Assembly: GCA_900557255.1 (NCBI GenBank)
Contig: USSA01000061.1
Location: 1-15,329 of the forward strand
Reading direction: 5' to 3'
Length of the DNA stretch: 15,329 nt
Source of the DNA: an uncultured Prevotella sp.
GTDB lineage: Bacteria; Bacteroidota; Bacteroidia; Bacteroidales; Bacteroidaceae
The position numbers and the translations under genes were made by a program. A model generated the notes under the pieces. That model was not told the origin of the DNA. It did no database searches and saw nothing but the letters and a program-made list of their open reading frames with translations. Positions 6,469 through 13,560 of the stretch are shown piece by piece; the first letter of the stretch is position 1; every line of letters begins with the position of its first letter.

Positions 6469-7743
6469 ATGAGTGAACCGTTAGCTGAAAGAATGAGACC
6501 TCACACGCTTGCTGACTATGTAGGACAGCAGCATTTGGTAGGTGAGGGGGCCGTGCTGCGCAAGATGATTGATGCAGGGCGCATATCCTCTTTTATCCTC
6601 TGGGGACCCCCTGGAGTGGGCAAGACTACCCTTGCTCAAATCGTGGCACAAACCATCAAGGTGCCGTTCTTCACCCTCTCTGCGGTGACCAGTGGCGTAA
6701 AGGATGTCCGCGAGGTGATAGAAAGAGCAAAAAGTGGTAGATTCTTTAATTCGGCTTCTCCTATATTGTTTATTGATGAAATTCATCGTTTCTCCAAGAG
6801 TCAGCAGGATTCGCTTTTGGGTGCGGTAGAGAAGGGTATTGTTACACTGATAGGTGCTACCACCGAGAATCCTTCATTCGAGGTGATTCGGCCGCTGTTG
6901 TCCAGATGTCAGCTCTATGTGCTCAAACCGCTCGAAAAGGCTGATCTTGAAGGGCTTCTGCATCGTGCCATTACGCAGGATGTAGAACTCAGAGAAAAGA
7001 ATATTAAACTGGAAGAGACGGGCGCGCTGCTGCGATATAGTGGTGGAGATGCCCGAAAACTGCTCAATATTCTGGAACTGGTGGTAGAATCTGCCGGATC
7101 TTCAGAGATTGTGATTACCGACAAGATGGTAGAAGAGCAGTTGCAGCAGAATCCGCTGGCTTACGATAAACAGGGTGAGATGCATTATGATATTATCTCA
7201 GCCTTTATCAAGAGTATTCGCGGAAGCGATCCCGATGCTGCGCTTTATTGGATGGCGAGGATGATAGAAGGAGGAGAAGACCCGCAGTTTATAGCCCGTA
7301 GGGTTGTGATTAGTGCCTCTGAGGATGTGGGACTTGCCAATCCGAATGCACTCCTGCTTGCCAATGCAGCCTTCGATACGGTGATGAAGATAGGGTGGCC
7401 CGAAGCGCGTATCGCCCTTGCTGAGGCTGTGGTGTATCTTGCCACGAGTCCGAAGAGCAACAGTGCTTATCTGGGCATTAATGATGCGCTGGCTACTGTA
7501 CGGCAAACAGGTAATCTGCCTGTTCCGCTGCACATCCGCAATGCTCCTACCAAACTGATGAAAGATTTGGGCTATCATGACGGATATAAGTATCCTCACG
7601 ATTATCCTGGACATTTCACTGAGCAGCAGTATCTGCCAGACGAACTGAAGGATGCCCGCTTCTGGCATGCGCAGCATTCGCCTTCCGAGGAGCGCCTCTA
7701 CAACTGGATGGTTACCTGCTGGGGAGAAAGATTCAAGAATTAG
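6469..7743 (+). CDS. rarA: Replication-associated recombination protein A (RarA/MgsA AAA+ ATPase)
   Basis: Cytoplasmic AAA+ ATPase related to clamp loaders and RuvB, acting at stalled replication forks (family knowledge). The 424-residue protein begins MSEPLAERMRPHTLADYVGQ, the usual RarA N-terminus. Walker A GPPGVGKTT (46-54), Walker B LFIDEIHRF (100-108), sensor 1 GATTENPSF (129-137) and the arginine-finger segment RPLLSRCQ (141-148) are all present. The C-terminal half has the family's tetramerisation/MgsA region, with FIKSIRGSDPDAALYWMARM, SEDVGLANPNAL and GYKYPHDYPGHF. The frame is open further upstream to 6223, but that extension would be antisense to the acidic protein and lies before the promoter; the 6469 ATG matches the family start. 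Likely first gene of a unit with the TRIC-type protein 65 bp downstream. Confidence 0.96.
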   Translation: MSEPLAERMRPHTLADYVGQQHLVGEGAVLRKMIDAGRISSFILWGPPGVGKTTLAQIVAQTIKVPFFTLSAVTSGVKDVREVIERAKSGRFFNSASPILFIDEIHRFSKSQQDSLLGAVEKGIVTLIGATTENPSFEVIRPLLSRCQLYVLKPLEKADLEGLLHRAITQDVELREKNIKLEETGALLRYSGGDARKLLNILELVVESAGSSEIVITDKMVEEQLQQNPLAYDKQGEMHYDIISAFIKSIRGSDPDAALYWMARMIEGGEDPQFIARRVVISASEDVGLANPNALLLANAAFDTVMKIGWPEARIALAEAVVYLATSPKSNSAYLGINDALATVRQTGNLPVPLHIRNAPTKLMKDLGYHDGYKYPHDYPGHFTEQQYLPDELKDARFWHAQHSPSEERLYNWMVTCWGERFKN

Positions 7744-7808
7744 TGATTTAGAATAGATATATAGATAATTAGAAATTGATATTTAGAGCAACTAACTGAT
7801 ACGAGAAA

Positions 7809-8459
7809 ATGATGATACATGGCGATCCTGAATTCGTGCTCACGCTTCATAGCGTGATAGAATTCATCGGTACATTTGCTTTTGCCCTTTCGGGCATTCG
7901 TCTGGCAGCAAGTAAGCACTATGATTGGCTGGGCGGTTTTGTTTGTGGTGTGGCTGTAGCCATAGGTGGTGGAACCATACGAGATGTGATGCTTGGTGTG
8001 CGTCCGTTTTGGATGTTGAGCCCTATCTACCTGATTTGTACGCTGTTTGCGCAGTTGGTAGTGATTGCTTGCCACCGCTATCTCAAGCGTCTTGACAATA
8101 CCTGGTTTCTGTTTGATACCTTGGGCTTGGCGCTTTTCAATATTGCGGGCATCCAGAAGTCGCTCGAATGTGGTTTCTCTTTTTGGGTAGCCATCATCAT
8201 GGGCTGTATTACGGGTGCTGCAGGCGGTGTTATCCGCGATGTGCTTCTTAATGAAGAGCCGGTCATCTTCCGAAAGGAGATTTATGCGATGGCTTGTGTC
8301 GCCGGTGGTTTGGCTTATTGGGGATTGAGCTATCTGGGTGTGAGCCTCTATATTACGGTGATTGTAGCTTTCAGTGTGGTCTGTGCCATCCGATTGCTGG
8401 CTGTAAGATACCATATTTCACTCCCGAAGCTGAGGGATGAAGAACAAACTGTAGAATGA
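7809..8459 (+). CDS. TRIC-type cation channel family membrane protein (UPF0126)
   Basis: 216 residues, about seven hydrophobic segments, built from two copies of the same three-helix unit. Each copy carries the family signature: GGGTIRDVMLG (53-63) and GGVIRDVLLNEEPVIFRKEI (139-158). This is the trimeric intracellular cation (TRIC) channel fold; bacterial members (E. coli YicG/YadS type) form homotrimeric channels in the inner membrane, with uncertain physiological ion or substrate. The length is typical. Two ATGs occur in tandem at 7809 and 7812; the first is used. It sits 65 bp after rarA and 37 bp before the GHL10-type hydrolase on the same strand; no functional link to either is evident. 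Confidence 0.92.
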   Translation: MMIHGDPEFVLTLHSVIEFIGTFAFALSGIRLAASKHYDWLGGFVCGVAVAIGGGTIRDVMLGVRPFWMLSPIYLICTLFAQLVVIACHRYLKRLDNTWFLFDTLGLALFNIAGIQKSLECGFSFWVAIIMGCITGAAGGVIRDVLLNEEPVIFRKEIYAMACVAGGLAYWGLSYLGVSLYITVIVAFSVVCAIRLLAVRYHISLPKLRDEEQTVE

Positions 8460-8496
8460 AAAGGAAGAAATGAAATTGATAAATAACAGATAACAG

Positions 8497-10005
8497 ATGA
8501 AAAGACTGAAAGCGATTTTGATGCTCGTTGTTGCAATGATGCTGATGTCGTCGGCAACAATGAAGGCTCAGAACAAACGAGAGTTTCGTGGAGCCTGGAT
8601 ACAGTGTGTTAACGGACAGTATCTGGGCAAGAGTACGCAGCAGATCCAGGCGATGCTTACCAGACAGCTTGATGAACTACAGAAGGATGGCGTGAATGCG
8701 ATAATCTTTCAGGTTCGAGCCGAGTGTGATGCTTTGTATAAGAGTGATTTAGAGCCTTGGAGCAAGTTTCTTACGGGAGTGCAGGGAAAGGCTCCTTCTC
8801 CTTATTGGGATCCGTTGCAGTGGATGATAGAGCAGTGTCATAATCGTGGCATGGAGCTTCATGCCTGGATTAATCCTTATCGTGCCAAGCATAGCGTAAC
8901 TTCCTATGAGCAGGTTTCGCCGAAGAATATCGTGAAGAGGCGTCCTGATCTCTGTTTTCAGTATGGCAAGCTGACGCTGTTGAACCCTGGGTTGCAGGCT
9001 GCAGCCGACTATATTTGCGAGGTGGCTGTGGACATTGTAAGCCGATATGATGTTGATGGATTCCATATTGATGATTATTTCTATCCATATCCAGAGGCTG
9101 GACGTCAGATTCCTGATCAGCAGCTCTTCCGCCAGCAGTCGCGCGGCATGCGAAACATAGGTGATTGGCGCCGTGATAACGTGAGCCGGTTTGTAAAGCA
9201 GCTCAGCGAATCCATTCATGCCATTAAGCCTTGGGTCAAGTTTGGTGTTTCTCCATTCGGCATCTACCGCAACAAGCGTACCGATCCTAATGGTTCAGAA
9301 ACTTTCGGCCTCCAGAATTATGATGATCTTTATGCAGATGTATTGCTTTGGGTGAATAATGGTTGGATAGACTATTGTGTGCCTCAGATTTATTGGGAGA
9401 TAGGCAATCGTGCTGCCGATTACAAGACGCTCATAACCTGGTGGAATAAGCATGCTGGCAACCGCCCATTATATATAGGTGAAGATATTGAGCGTACAGC
9501 CAAGTTTGCTGACCCAGTCAATCCGCACAGTCATCAGTTGCCTGCCAAGCACCGTTTGCATCAGCAGATGAATAATGTGAAGGGCACTGTGCTCTGGTAT
9601 GCGCAGACTGCTGCCGATAATGTAGGTAATATCGGACATACACTCCGCAACAATTATTGGAAGTATCCAGCATTGCCACCTTCTATGCCTTTCCTTGATA
9701 ATAAGGCGCCAAAGGGGGTAAAGGGTCTCAAGCTGATGTGGACCGAGAAAGGTCCGCTGCTGGTATGGAAGGCTCCTAAGGCTAGCAAGAAAAAGTGGGG
9801 CGATCAGGTGAACCGTTTTGCTATCTACCGTTTTGAGAAAGGTGCTAAGGTAAATCTCAATGATGTTTCTGCACTCCAGGCAGTAACTTATGATAATTTC
9901 TATCGCATCCCTTATGTGAGTGGCAAGAAATATGTGTATGTAGTAACTGCTCTCGACCGTGTAGGAAACGAAAGTAAAGGTAAGAAAAAGAAAATTTCTT
10001 TCTAG
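8497..10005 (+). CDS. Secreted glycosyl hydrolase-like 10 (GHL10/DUF187) family protein
   Basis: 502 residues. Signal peptide at 1-24 (MKRLKAILML, then a hydrophobic run, likely cut at MKA-Q). Residues ~28-345 match the GHL10 family (YngK-like, formerly DUF187), a TIM-barrel glycoside hydrolase fold: FRGAWIQCV (30-38), FQVRAECDALY (71-81), LHAWINPYR (121-129), VDGFHIDDYFYP (186-197) with a pair of acidic residues expected at the active site, and VSPFGIYRN near 252-260. Residues ~405-500 form a beta-rich, fibronectin-III-like domain ending NESKGKKKKISF. Characterised relatives act on bacterial cell-wall glycans or other polysaccharides; substrate here is unknown. It is probably periplasmic or outer-membrane associated. 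The tandem ATAACAG repeat just before the ATG has no clear role. Strong hairpins follow it. Confidence 0.9.
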   Translation: MKRLKAILMLVVAMMLMSSATMKAQNKREFRGAWIQCVNGQYLGKSTQQIQAMLTRQLDELQKDGVNAIIFQVRAECDALYKSDLEPWSKFLTGVQGKAPSPYWDPLQWMIEQCHNRGMELHAWINPYRAKHSVTSYEQVSPKNIVKRRPDLCFQYGKLTLLNPGLQAAADYICEVAVDIVSRYDVDGFHIDDYFYPYPEAGRQIPDQQLFRQQSRGMRNIGDWRRDNVSRFVKQLSESIHAIKPWVKFGVSPFGIYRNKRTDPNGSETFGLQNYDDLYADVLLWVNNGWIDYCVPQIYWEIGNRAADYKTLITWWNKHAGNRPLYIGEDIERTAKFADPVNPHSHQLPAKHRLHQQMNNVKGTVLWYAQTAADNVGNIGHTLRNNYWKYPALPPSMPFLDNKAPKGVKGLKLMWTEKGPLLVWKAPKASKKKWGDQVNRFAIYRFEKGAKVNLNDVSALQAVTYDNFYRIPYVSGKKYVYVVTALDRVGNESKGKKKKISF

Positions 10006-10020
10006 ATTGGTTAGATGATA

Positions 10021-10085
10021 TAAACGGAAAGACCGTTTAAAACAGAAAAACCGTTGTACTCGATAGGAGAGAGTGCAACGGTTTT
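10021..10085. terminator. Two tandem hairpins; strong bidirectional terminator
   Basis: First stem TAAACGG (10021-10027) / CCGTTTA (10033-10039) with AAAGA loop. Second stem AAAACCGTTGTACTC (10047-10061) / GAGTGCAACGGTTTT (10071-10085), 15 pairs with a single G-U, 9-nt loop, followed by AATTTTG. It lies between the convergent GHL10 gene and the acidic protein gene at 10135-10584, so it likely ends both. Confidence 0.85.
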
Positions 10086-10134
10086 AATTTTGTTGGGATG
10101 GGGGAGCGGGTAGTCCTTTCATCCTGTATTTTTT

Positions 10135-10584
10135 TTATTCTTTCAGCAGGTCGTTCAGGAAGTTATCCAGATCGTTGTCCAGATTCTCCATCAAGTCACC
10201 ACCTACGATGATTGTATCATCGTCAGCAAGATAGAGCTCGCCAATATGCTCTTTATCCTCATCTTCGAGCACAAAGCTGTATGGCTTGAGAATGCCGAGA
10301 TGATCTATGATATCAGCCTGTTTGCGCAATACATCGCGAAGCAGCTTTGCTACCTCGTCGTAGAAGTCTTCATCCTTGTTTTCTATCCATTGCTCAACAA
10401 CGCAGCGGGTAATCTCGTTGTCATCGTCGTCAAAGGCTAGGAGTTCGCCACTATCTTGCGAAACCCTTACGTGGATGTCGGTCATTTGAGAAGTCTCGTC
10501 GTCAGATTCTGGCGCTGGGAACTTTTGAGCCACTTTTCTGATAAAGCGCTCTACTTGCATGATTGTTTGCTCTAATGTTTCCAT
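10135..10584 (-). CDS. Acidic conserved hypothetical protein
   Basis: 149 residues, very acidic, with no signal peptide or membrane segment. The N-terminal helix METLEQTIMQVERFIRKVAQ is followed by a beta-rich middle (IHVRVSQDSGELLAFDDDDN), a helical part (YDEVAKLLRDVLRKQADIID) and an acidic end (ENLDNDLDNFLNDLLKE). I do not recognise a named family. It has its own promoter at 10606-10637 with a ~14-nt leader and is transcribed divergently from rseC-rnf; the shared 230-bp spacer may link their regulation. Confidence 0.75.
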   Translation of the reverse strand: METLEQTIMQVERFIRKVAQKFPAPESDDETSQMTDIHVRVSQDSGELLAFDDDDNEITRCVVEQWIENKDEDFYDEVAKLLRDVLRKQADIIDHLGILKPYSFVLEDEDKEHIGELYLADDDTIIVGGDLMENLDNDLDNFLNDLLKE

Positions 10585-10605
10585 ATCAATTCTTTAATAA
10601 TCAAT

Positions 10606-10637
10606 GCAAAGATACATAAAAAATTGATATCACCAAA
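10606..10637 (-). promoter_or_regulatory. Promoter of the acidic hypothetical protein gene
   Basis: Minus-strand TTTG (10637-10634), 19 nt, TATCTTTGC (10614-10606): exact Bacteroidetes elements, predicted start near 10599. Confidence 0.8.
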
Positions 10638-10681
10638 AGAAGTTGCTAAAAAAAAGCATTTTTGCTTTTAATTTGTTTTCA

Positions 10682-10703
10682 AATACCCCGATTTTTAGGG
10701 CAT
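10682..10703. promoter_or_regulatory. Possible operator midway between divergent promoters
   Basis: AATACCCCGATTTTTAGGGC (10682-10701) is partly palindromic (CCC/GGG arms). Its 22-bp span (10682-10703) lies exactly 44 nt from the -33 element of each divergent promoter (10634-10637 and 10748-10751). It resembles the minus-strand sequence at 4697-4676 at 17 of 22 positions. No regulator can be named. Confidence 0.4.
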
Positions 10704-10747
10704 AGATAACGTTTACGCTCCTTTTTCATATTTTCTTTTCGATTTTG

Positions 10748-10779
10748 TTTGCCATTTCTAAATAATGTAGTATCTTTGC
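10748..10779 (+). promoter_or_regulatory. Promoter of the rseC-rnf operon
   Basis: TTTG (10748-10751), 19 nt, TATCTTTGC (10771-10779). The predicted start near 10785 places a small hairpin, ATTGCA/TGCAAT with an AAAA loop (10786-10801), at the very 5' end of the mRNA, where it may protect the transcript. Confidence 0.82.
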
Positions 10780-10814
10780 ACTTGAATTGCAAAAATGCAA
10801 TCTCAACATTACAA

Positions 10815-11228
10815 ATGAATAATAAAATAAAACATTCTGGCATCGTAGAGAGCGTAGAAGAAGGTTGTGTGTGCATTCGCATTGTACAGTCGTCAGCCTG
10901 CAGCGCTTGCAAGGTGGCTGCTCATTGTACTGCATCTGAATCGAAAGAGAAGATGATTGAGGTTTCTACCTCAGAGGCGTCTCTCTACCACAAAGGCGAT
11001 AGCGTAGTGGTGACGGCTGATTCGGCTGTAGGCTTCAGAGCCAGTTTTTATGGCTATCTCTTGCCGCTGATACTGATGGTGATCGCTTTGGTGGGTGTAC
11101 TGAAAGCTACTCACTCAGAGGGAGCCGCTGCGCTCTCGGCATTGGGCATTCTCATTCCATACTACGTGGTGCTCTACTTATTCAGAAACAAACTTAAAAA
11201 CAAACTGAGCTTCTCTATAGAATCATAG
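10815..11228 (+). CDS. rseC: RseC/SoxR-reducing-system family membrane protein
   Basis: 137 residues from MNNKIKHSGIVESV. The N-terminal soluble part has a cysteine cluster, SACSACKVAAHC (C29, C32, C38), as in the RseC/MucC family, and is followed by two transmembrane helices (about 79-97 and 105-123) and a basic cytoplasmic tail. RseC-type proteins accompany Rnf complexes; in E. coli the homologue is tied to reduction of SoxR together with Rsx(Rnf), while in Bacteroidetes the gene regularly precedes rnfB. The frame extends upstream to 10749, but that start lies in the promoter before the -7 element, so the ATG at 10815 (30 nt after the predicted transcription start) is chosen. First gene of the rnf operon; 84 bp separate it from rnfB. 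Confidence 0.88.
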   Translation: MNNKIKHSGIVESVEEGCVCIRIVQSSACSACKVAAHCTASESKEKMIEVSTSEASLYHKGDSVVVTADSAVGFRASFYGYLLPLILMVIALVGVLKATHSEGAAALSALGILIPYYVVLYLFRNKLKNKLSFSIES

Positions 11229-11312
11229 GGTACGTGATGTGCTTCTGTGGCTTCTGCGATGAGCCTTTATTTTAAAACAAAGAAAAAATAACAAAACAAA
11301 ACACAAAAAATT

Positions 11313-12155
11313 ATGAATTTTATTTTGATTGCTGTCTTGGTTCTCGGAGCAATCGCGCTGATTGCAGCGCTGGTTCTCTTCGGAGTATCTAAGAAGTTTG
11401 CCGTCGAAGAAGACCCTCGCTTGGGCCAGGTAGGAGAGATTCTGCCAGGTGCCAACTGTGGTGGTTGCGGTTTTGCCGGATGTTCCGGTATGGCTGCAGC
11501 TCTGGTGAAGGGTGCTGATGCCGGTTCTATCGATGGACTGATGTGTCCGGTAGGTGGTGCCGACGTGATGGGCAAGGTAGCCGACCTTTTAGGTATGGCA
11601 GTAGCCAATACCGAGCCAAAGGTGGCTGTGGTTCGTTGTAATGGTACTTGCGAGAATCGTCCTCGCATTGCCGAGTATGATGGTTTGCACACTTGTGCAG
11701 CTATGAATTCATGTGGCGCTGGCGAAACAGGCTGCGGATTCGGCTGTCTGGGTTGTGGCGATTGCGTGGCAGCCTGCCAGTTTGGCGCAATCTCTATCAA
11801 TCCTGAAACTGGCATTCCTGAGGTTGATGAAGAGAAGTGTACGGGTTGTGGTGCTTGCGCCAACGCTTGTCCACGTCATATCATCGAGCTCCGCAAGAAG
11901 GGTCCTAAGGGCCGTAGAGTTTACGTTCAGTGCGTAAACCACGACAAGGGCGCTGTTGCCAAGAAGGCTTGTAGCGTTGCTTGCATCGGATGCGGTAAGT
12001 GTCAGAAGGTCTGCAAGTTTGATGCTATCACCATTGAAAACAATGTGGCTTATGTTGACTTCAATAAGTGCCGCATGTGTACCAAGTGTGTTGACGAATG
12101 CCCAACAGGTGCTCTCGTAAAAGTAAATTTCCCAGTTAAGAAGAAGGAGGAATAA
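11313..12155 (+). CDS. rnfB: Rnf electron transport complex subunit B (polyferredoxin)
   Basis: 280 residues. One N-terminal membrane helix (3-25) anchors it; next is the RnfB-type [4Fe-4S] domain NCGGCGFAGC with C49, C52, C57 and C78, then a ferredoxin region with several CxxCxxC motifs: GCLGCGDCVAAC (144-155), CTGCGACANACP (176-187), ACIGCGKCQKVC (223-234) and CRMCTKCVDECP (253-264). RnfB accepts electrons from reduced ferredoxin on the cytoplasmic face and passes them into the complex. The cluster count and length fit the longer Bacteroidetes/Clostridia form. It ends two bases before rnfC, so the two are transcribed and probably translated together; its last codons supply an AAGGAGG sequence 7 nt before the rnfC start region. 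Confidence 0.96.
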   Translation: MNFILIAVLVLGAIALIAALVLFGVSKKFAVEEDPRLGQVGEILPGANCGGCGFAGCSGMAAALVKGADAGSIDGLMCPVGGADVMGKVADLLGMAVANTEPKVAVVRCNGTCENRPRIAEYDGLHTCAAMNSCGAGETGCGFGCLGCGDCVAACQFGAISINPETGIPEVDEEKCTGCGACANACPRHIIELRKKGPKGRRVYVQCVNHDKGAVAKKACSVACIGCGKCQKVCKFDAITIENNVAYVDFNKCRMCTKCVDECPTGALVKVNFPVKKKEE

Positions 12156-12157
12156 TC

Positions 12158-13510
12158 ATGAATTTGAGAACTTTTAGAATTGGTGGAGTTCATCCAGAAG
12201 AGAATAAGATTACTGCCGAGATGGCTACTCAGGTAGCTCCTCTTCCTAAGCAGGCTATTTTCCCACTTGGTCAGCACATCGGTGCTCCTGCCAAGCCTGT
12301 AGTTGCCAAGGGCGACAAGGTGAAGGTGGGTACACTCATTGCTGAGGCTGGTGGCTTTGTGAGTGCTCCTATTTACAGTTCCGTATCAGGAACTGTGTTC
12401 AAGGTAGATACATCTATTGATGCTACCGGTTATCGCAAGCCTTGCATCATTATTAATGTAGAAGGCGATGAGTGGGAGGAGAGTATCGACCGCTCTGATA
12501 AACTCGAGACGCTTGAGGCTCATACTGAGCTTACTCCAGAGGAAATCGTAAACCGCATCAAGGTGGCAGGTGTCACTGGTATGGGTGGTGCCGGTTTTCC
12601 TACCTTTATCAAGCTTTGTCCTCCTCCAGGAGCCAAGGCTGAGTGCGTCATCATCAACGGTGTAGAGTGTGAGCCTTATATCACAGCCGACTATCGCCTG
12701 ATGATGGAGCATGCCGATGAGATTCTCGTTGGCTTGAACCTTCTGATGAAGGCGGCTAAGGTAGAGAAGGGCTATATCGGTATCGAGGATAACAAACCTG
12801 CTGCCATCAAACTCTTCGAGGAAAAGACAGCTAATGACGCTCGTATCGAGATTGTACCTCTGGCTAAGAAGTACCCTCAGGGAGGTGAGAAGCAGCTGGT
12901 AGATGCCGTTATCCGCCGCCAGGTTCCTGCTCCTCCAGCTATCCCTGTCAACGTTGGAGCAATAGTTCAGAATGTAGGTACTGCCTTCGCTGTTTATCAG
13001 GCAGTTATGAAGAATAAGCCTCTCTTCGAGCGCTATACTACCGTAACCGGTAAGCAGGTGAAGAACCCGGGCAACTTCCTCGTACGTATGGGTACTCCAT
13101 TCTCTCAGATGATTGAGAATTGCGGAGGTTTGCCAGAGGGCGACAACAAGGTATTGGCTGGTGGTCCGATGATGGGTAAGGCTGTAATCAGCCTCGATGT
13201 ACCGGTAACCAAGGGTACCAACTCAATCACCGTATTGACCGATGCTGATGCTCATCGCAAGAAGGCTCAGCCATGTATCCGCTGTGCCAAGTGTGTGGAT
13301 GCCTGCCCAATGGGCCTGGAGCCATACTTGCTCGCTACCCTGAGCGTAGTGAAGGATTATGAGCGCCTGGAGGCAGAAGAGGTAACATCCTGCATTGCCT
13401 GCGGTTCATGCCAGTTCACCTGTCCTTCACATCGTCCTATCCTCGATAACATCATCAACGGTAAGGCAGCGGTAATGGGCATCATCAGAGCTCGCAACGC
13501 CAAGAAGTAA
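12158..13510 (+). CDS. rnfC: Rnf electron transport complex subunit C
   Basis: 450 residues. An N-terminal barrel-sandwich domain (about 30-100) is followed by the nucleotide/FMN-binding domain resembling the 51-kDa subunit of complex I, with VTGMGGAGFPTFIK (139-152) and INGVECEPYI (166-175), an SLBB-type region (about 255-340), and two [4Fe-4S] motifs CIRCAKCVDACP (373-384) and CIACGSCQFTCP (412-423). RnfC is the peripheral cytoplasmic subunit that exchanges electrons with NAD(H). The length matches compact RnfC without the long C-terminal extension seen in proteobacteria. It starts 2 bp after rnfB and is 50 bp from rnfD. Codon usage (AAG for Lys, GGT/GGC for Gly) matches the upstream genes. 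Confidence 0.96.
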   Translation: MNLRTFRIGGVHPEENKITAEMATQVAPLPKQAIFPLGQHIGAPAKPVVAKGDKVKVGTLIAEAGGFVSAPIYSSVSGTVFKVDTSIDATGYRKPCIIINVEGDEWEESIDRSDKLETLEAHTELTPEEIVNRIKVAGVTGMGGAGFPTFIKLCPPPGAKAECVIINGVECEPYITADYRLMMEHADEILVGLNLLMKAAKVEKGYIGIEDNKPAAIKLFEEKTANDARIEIVPLAKKYPQGGEKQLVDAVIRRQVPAPPAIPVNVGAIVQNVGTAFAVYQAVMKNKPLFERYTTVTGKQVKNPGNFLVRMGTPFSQMIENCGGLPEGDNKVLAGGPMMGKAVISLDVPVTKGTNSITVLTDADAHRKKAQPCIRCAKCVDACPMGLEPYLLATLSVVKDYERLEAEEVTSCIACGSCQFTCPSHRPILDNIINGKAAVMGIIRARNAKK

Positions 13511-13560
13511 GCGTTCACGTCAAGAATGAATTTCATTTAAGAAAGAATTTAAAAGATAAA

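Noticed and set aside
7740..8414. 224-codon open frame on the minus strand
   Set aside because: It is antisense to the TRIC-type channel gene, whose two GGxIRD signatures are clearly real.
10749..10814. Upstream extension of the rseC frame
   Set aside because: It runs through the -33/-7 promoter elements and precedes the predicted transcription start.
11249..11275. Short hairpin (GGCT/AGCC) with T-rich sequence between rseC and rnfB
   Set aside because: Only four base pairs; too weak to call a terminator or attenuator.
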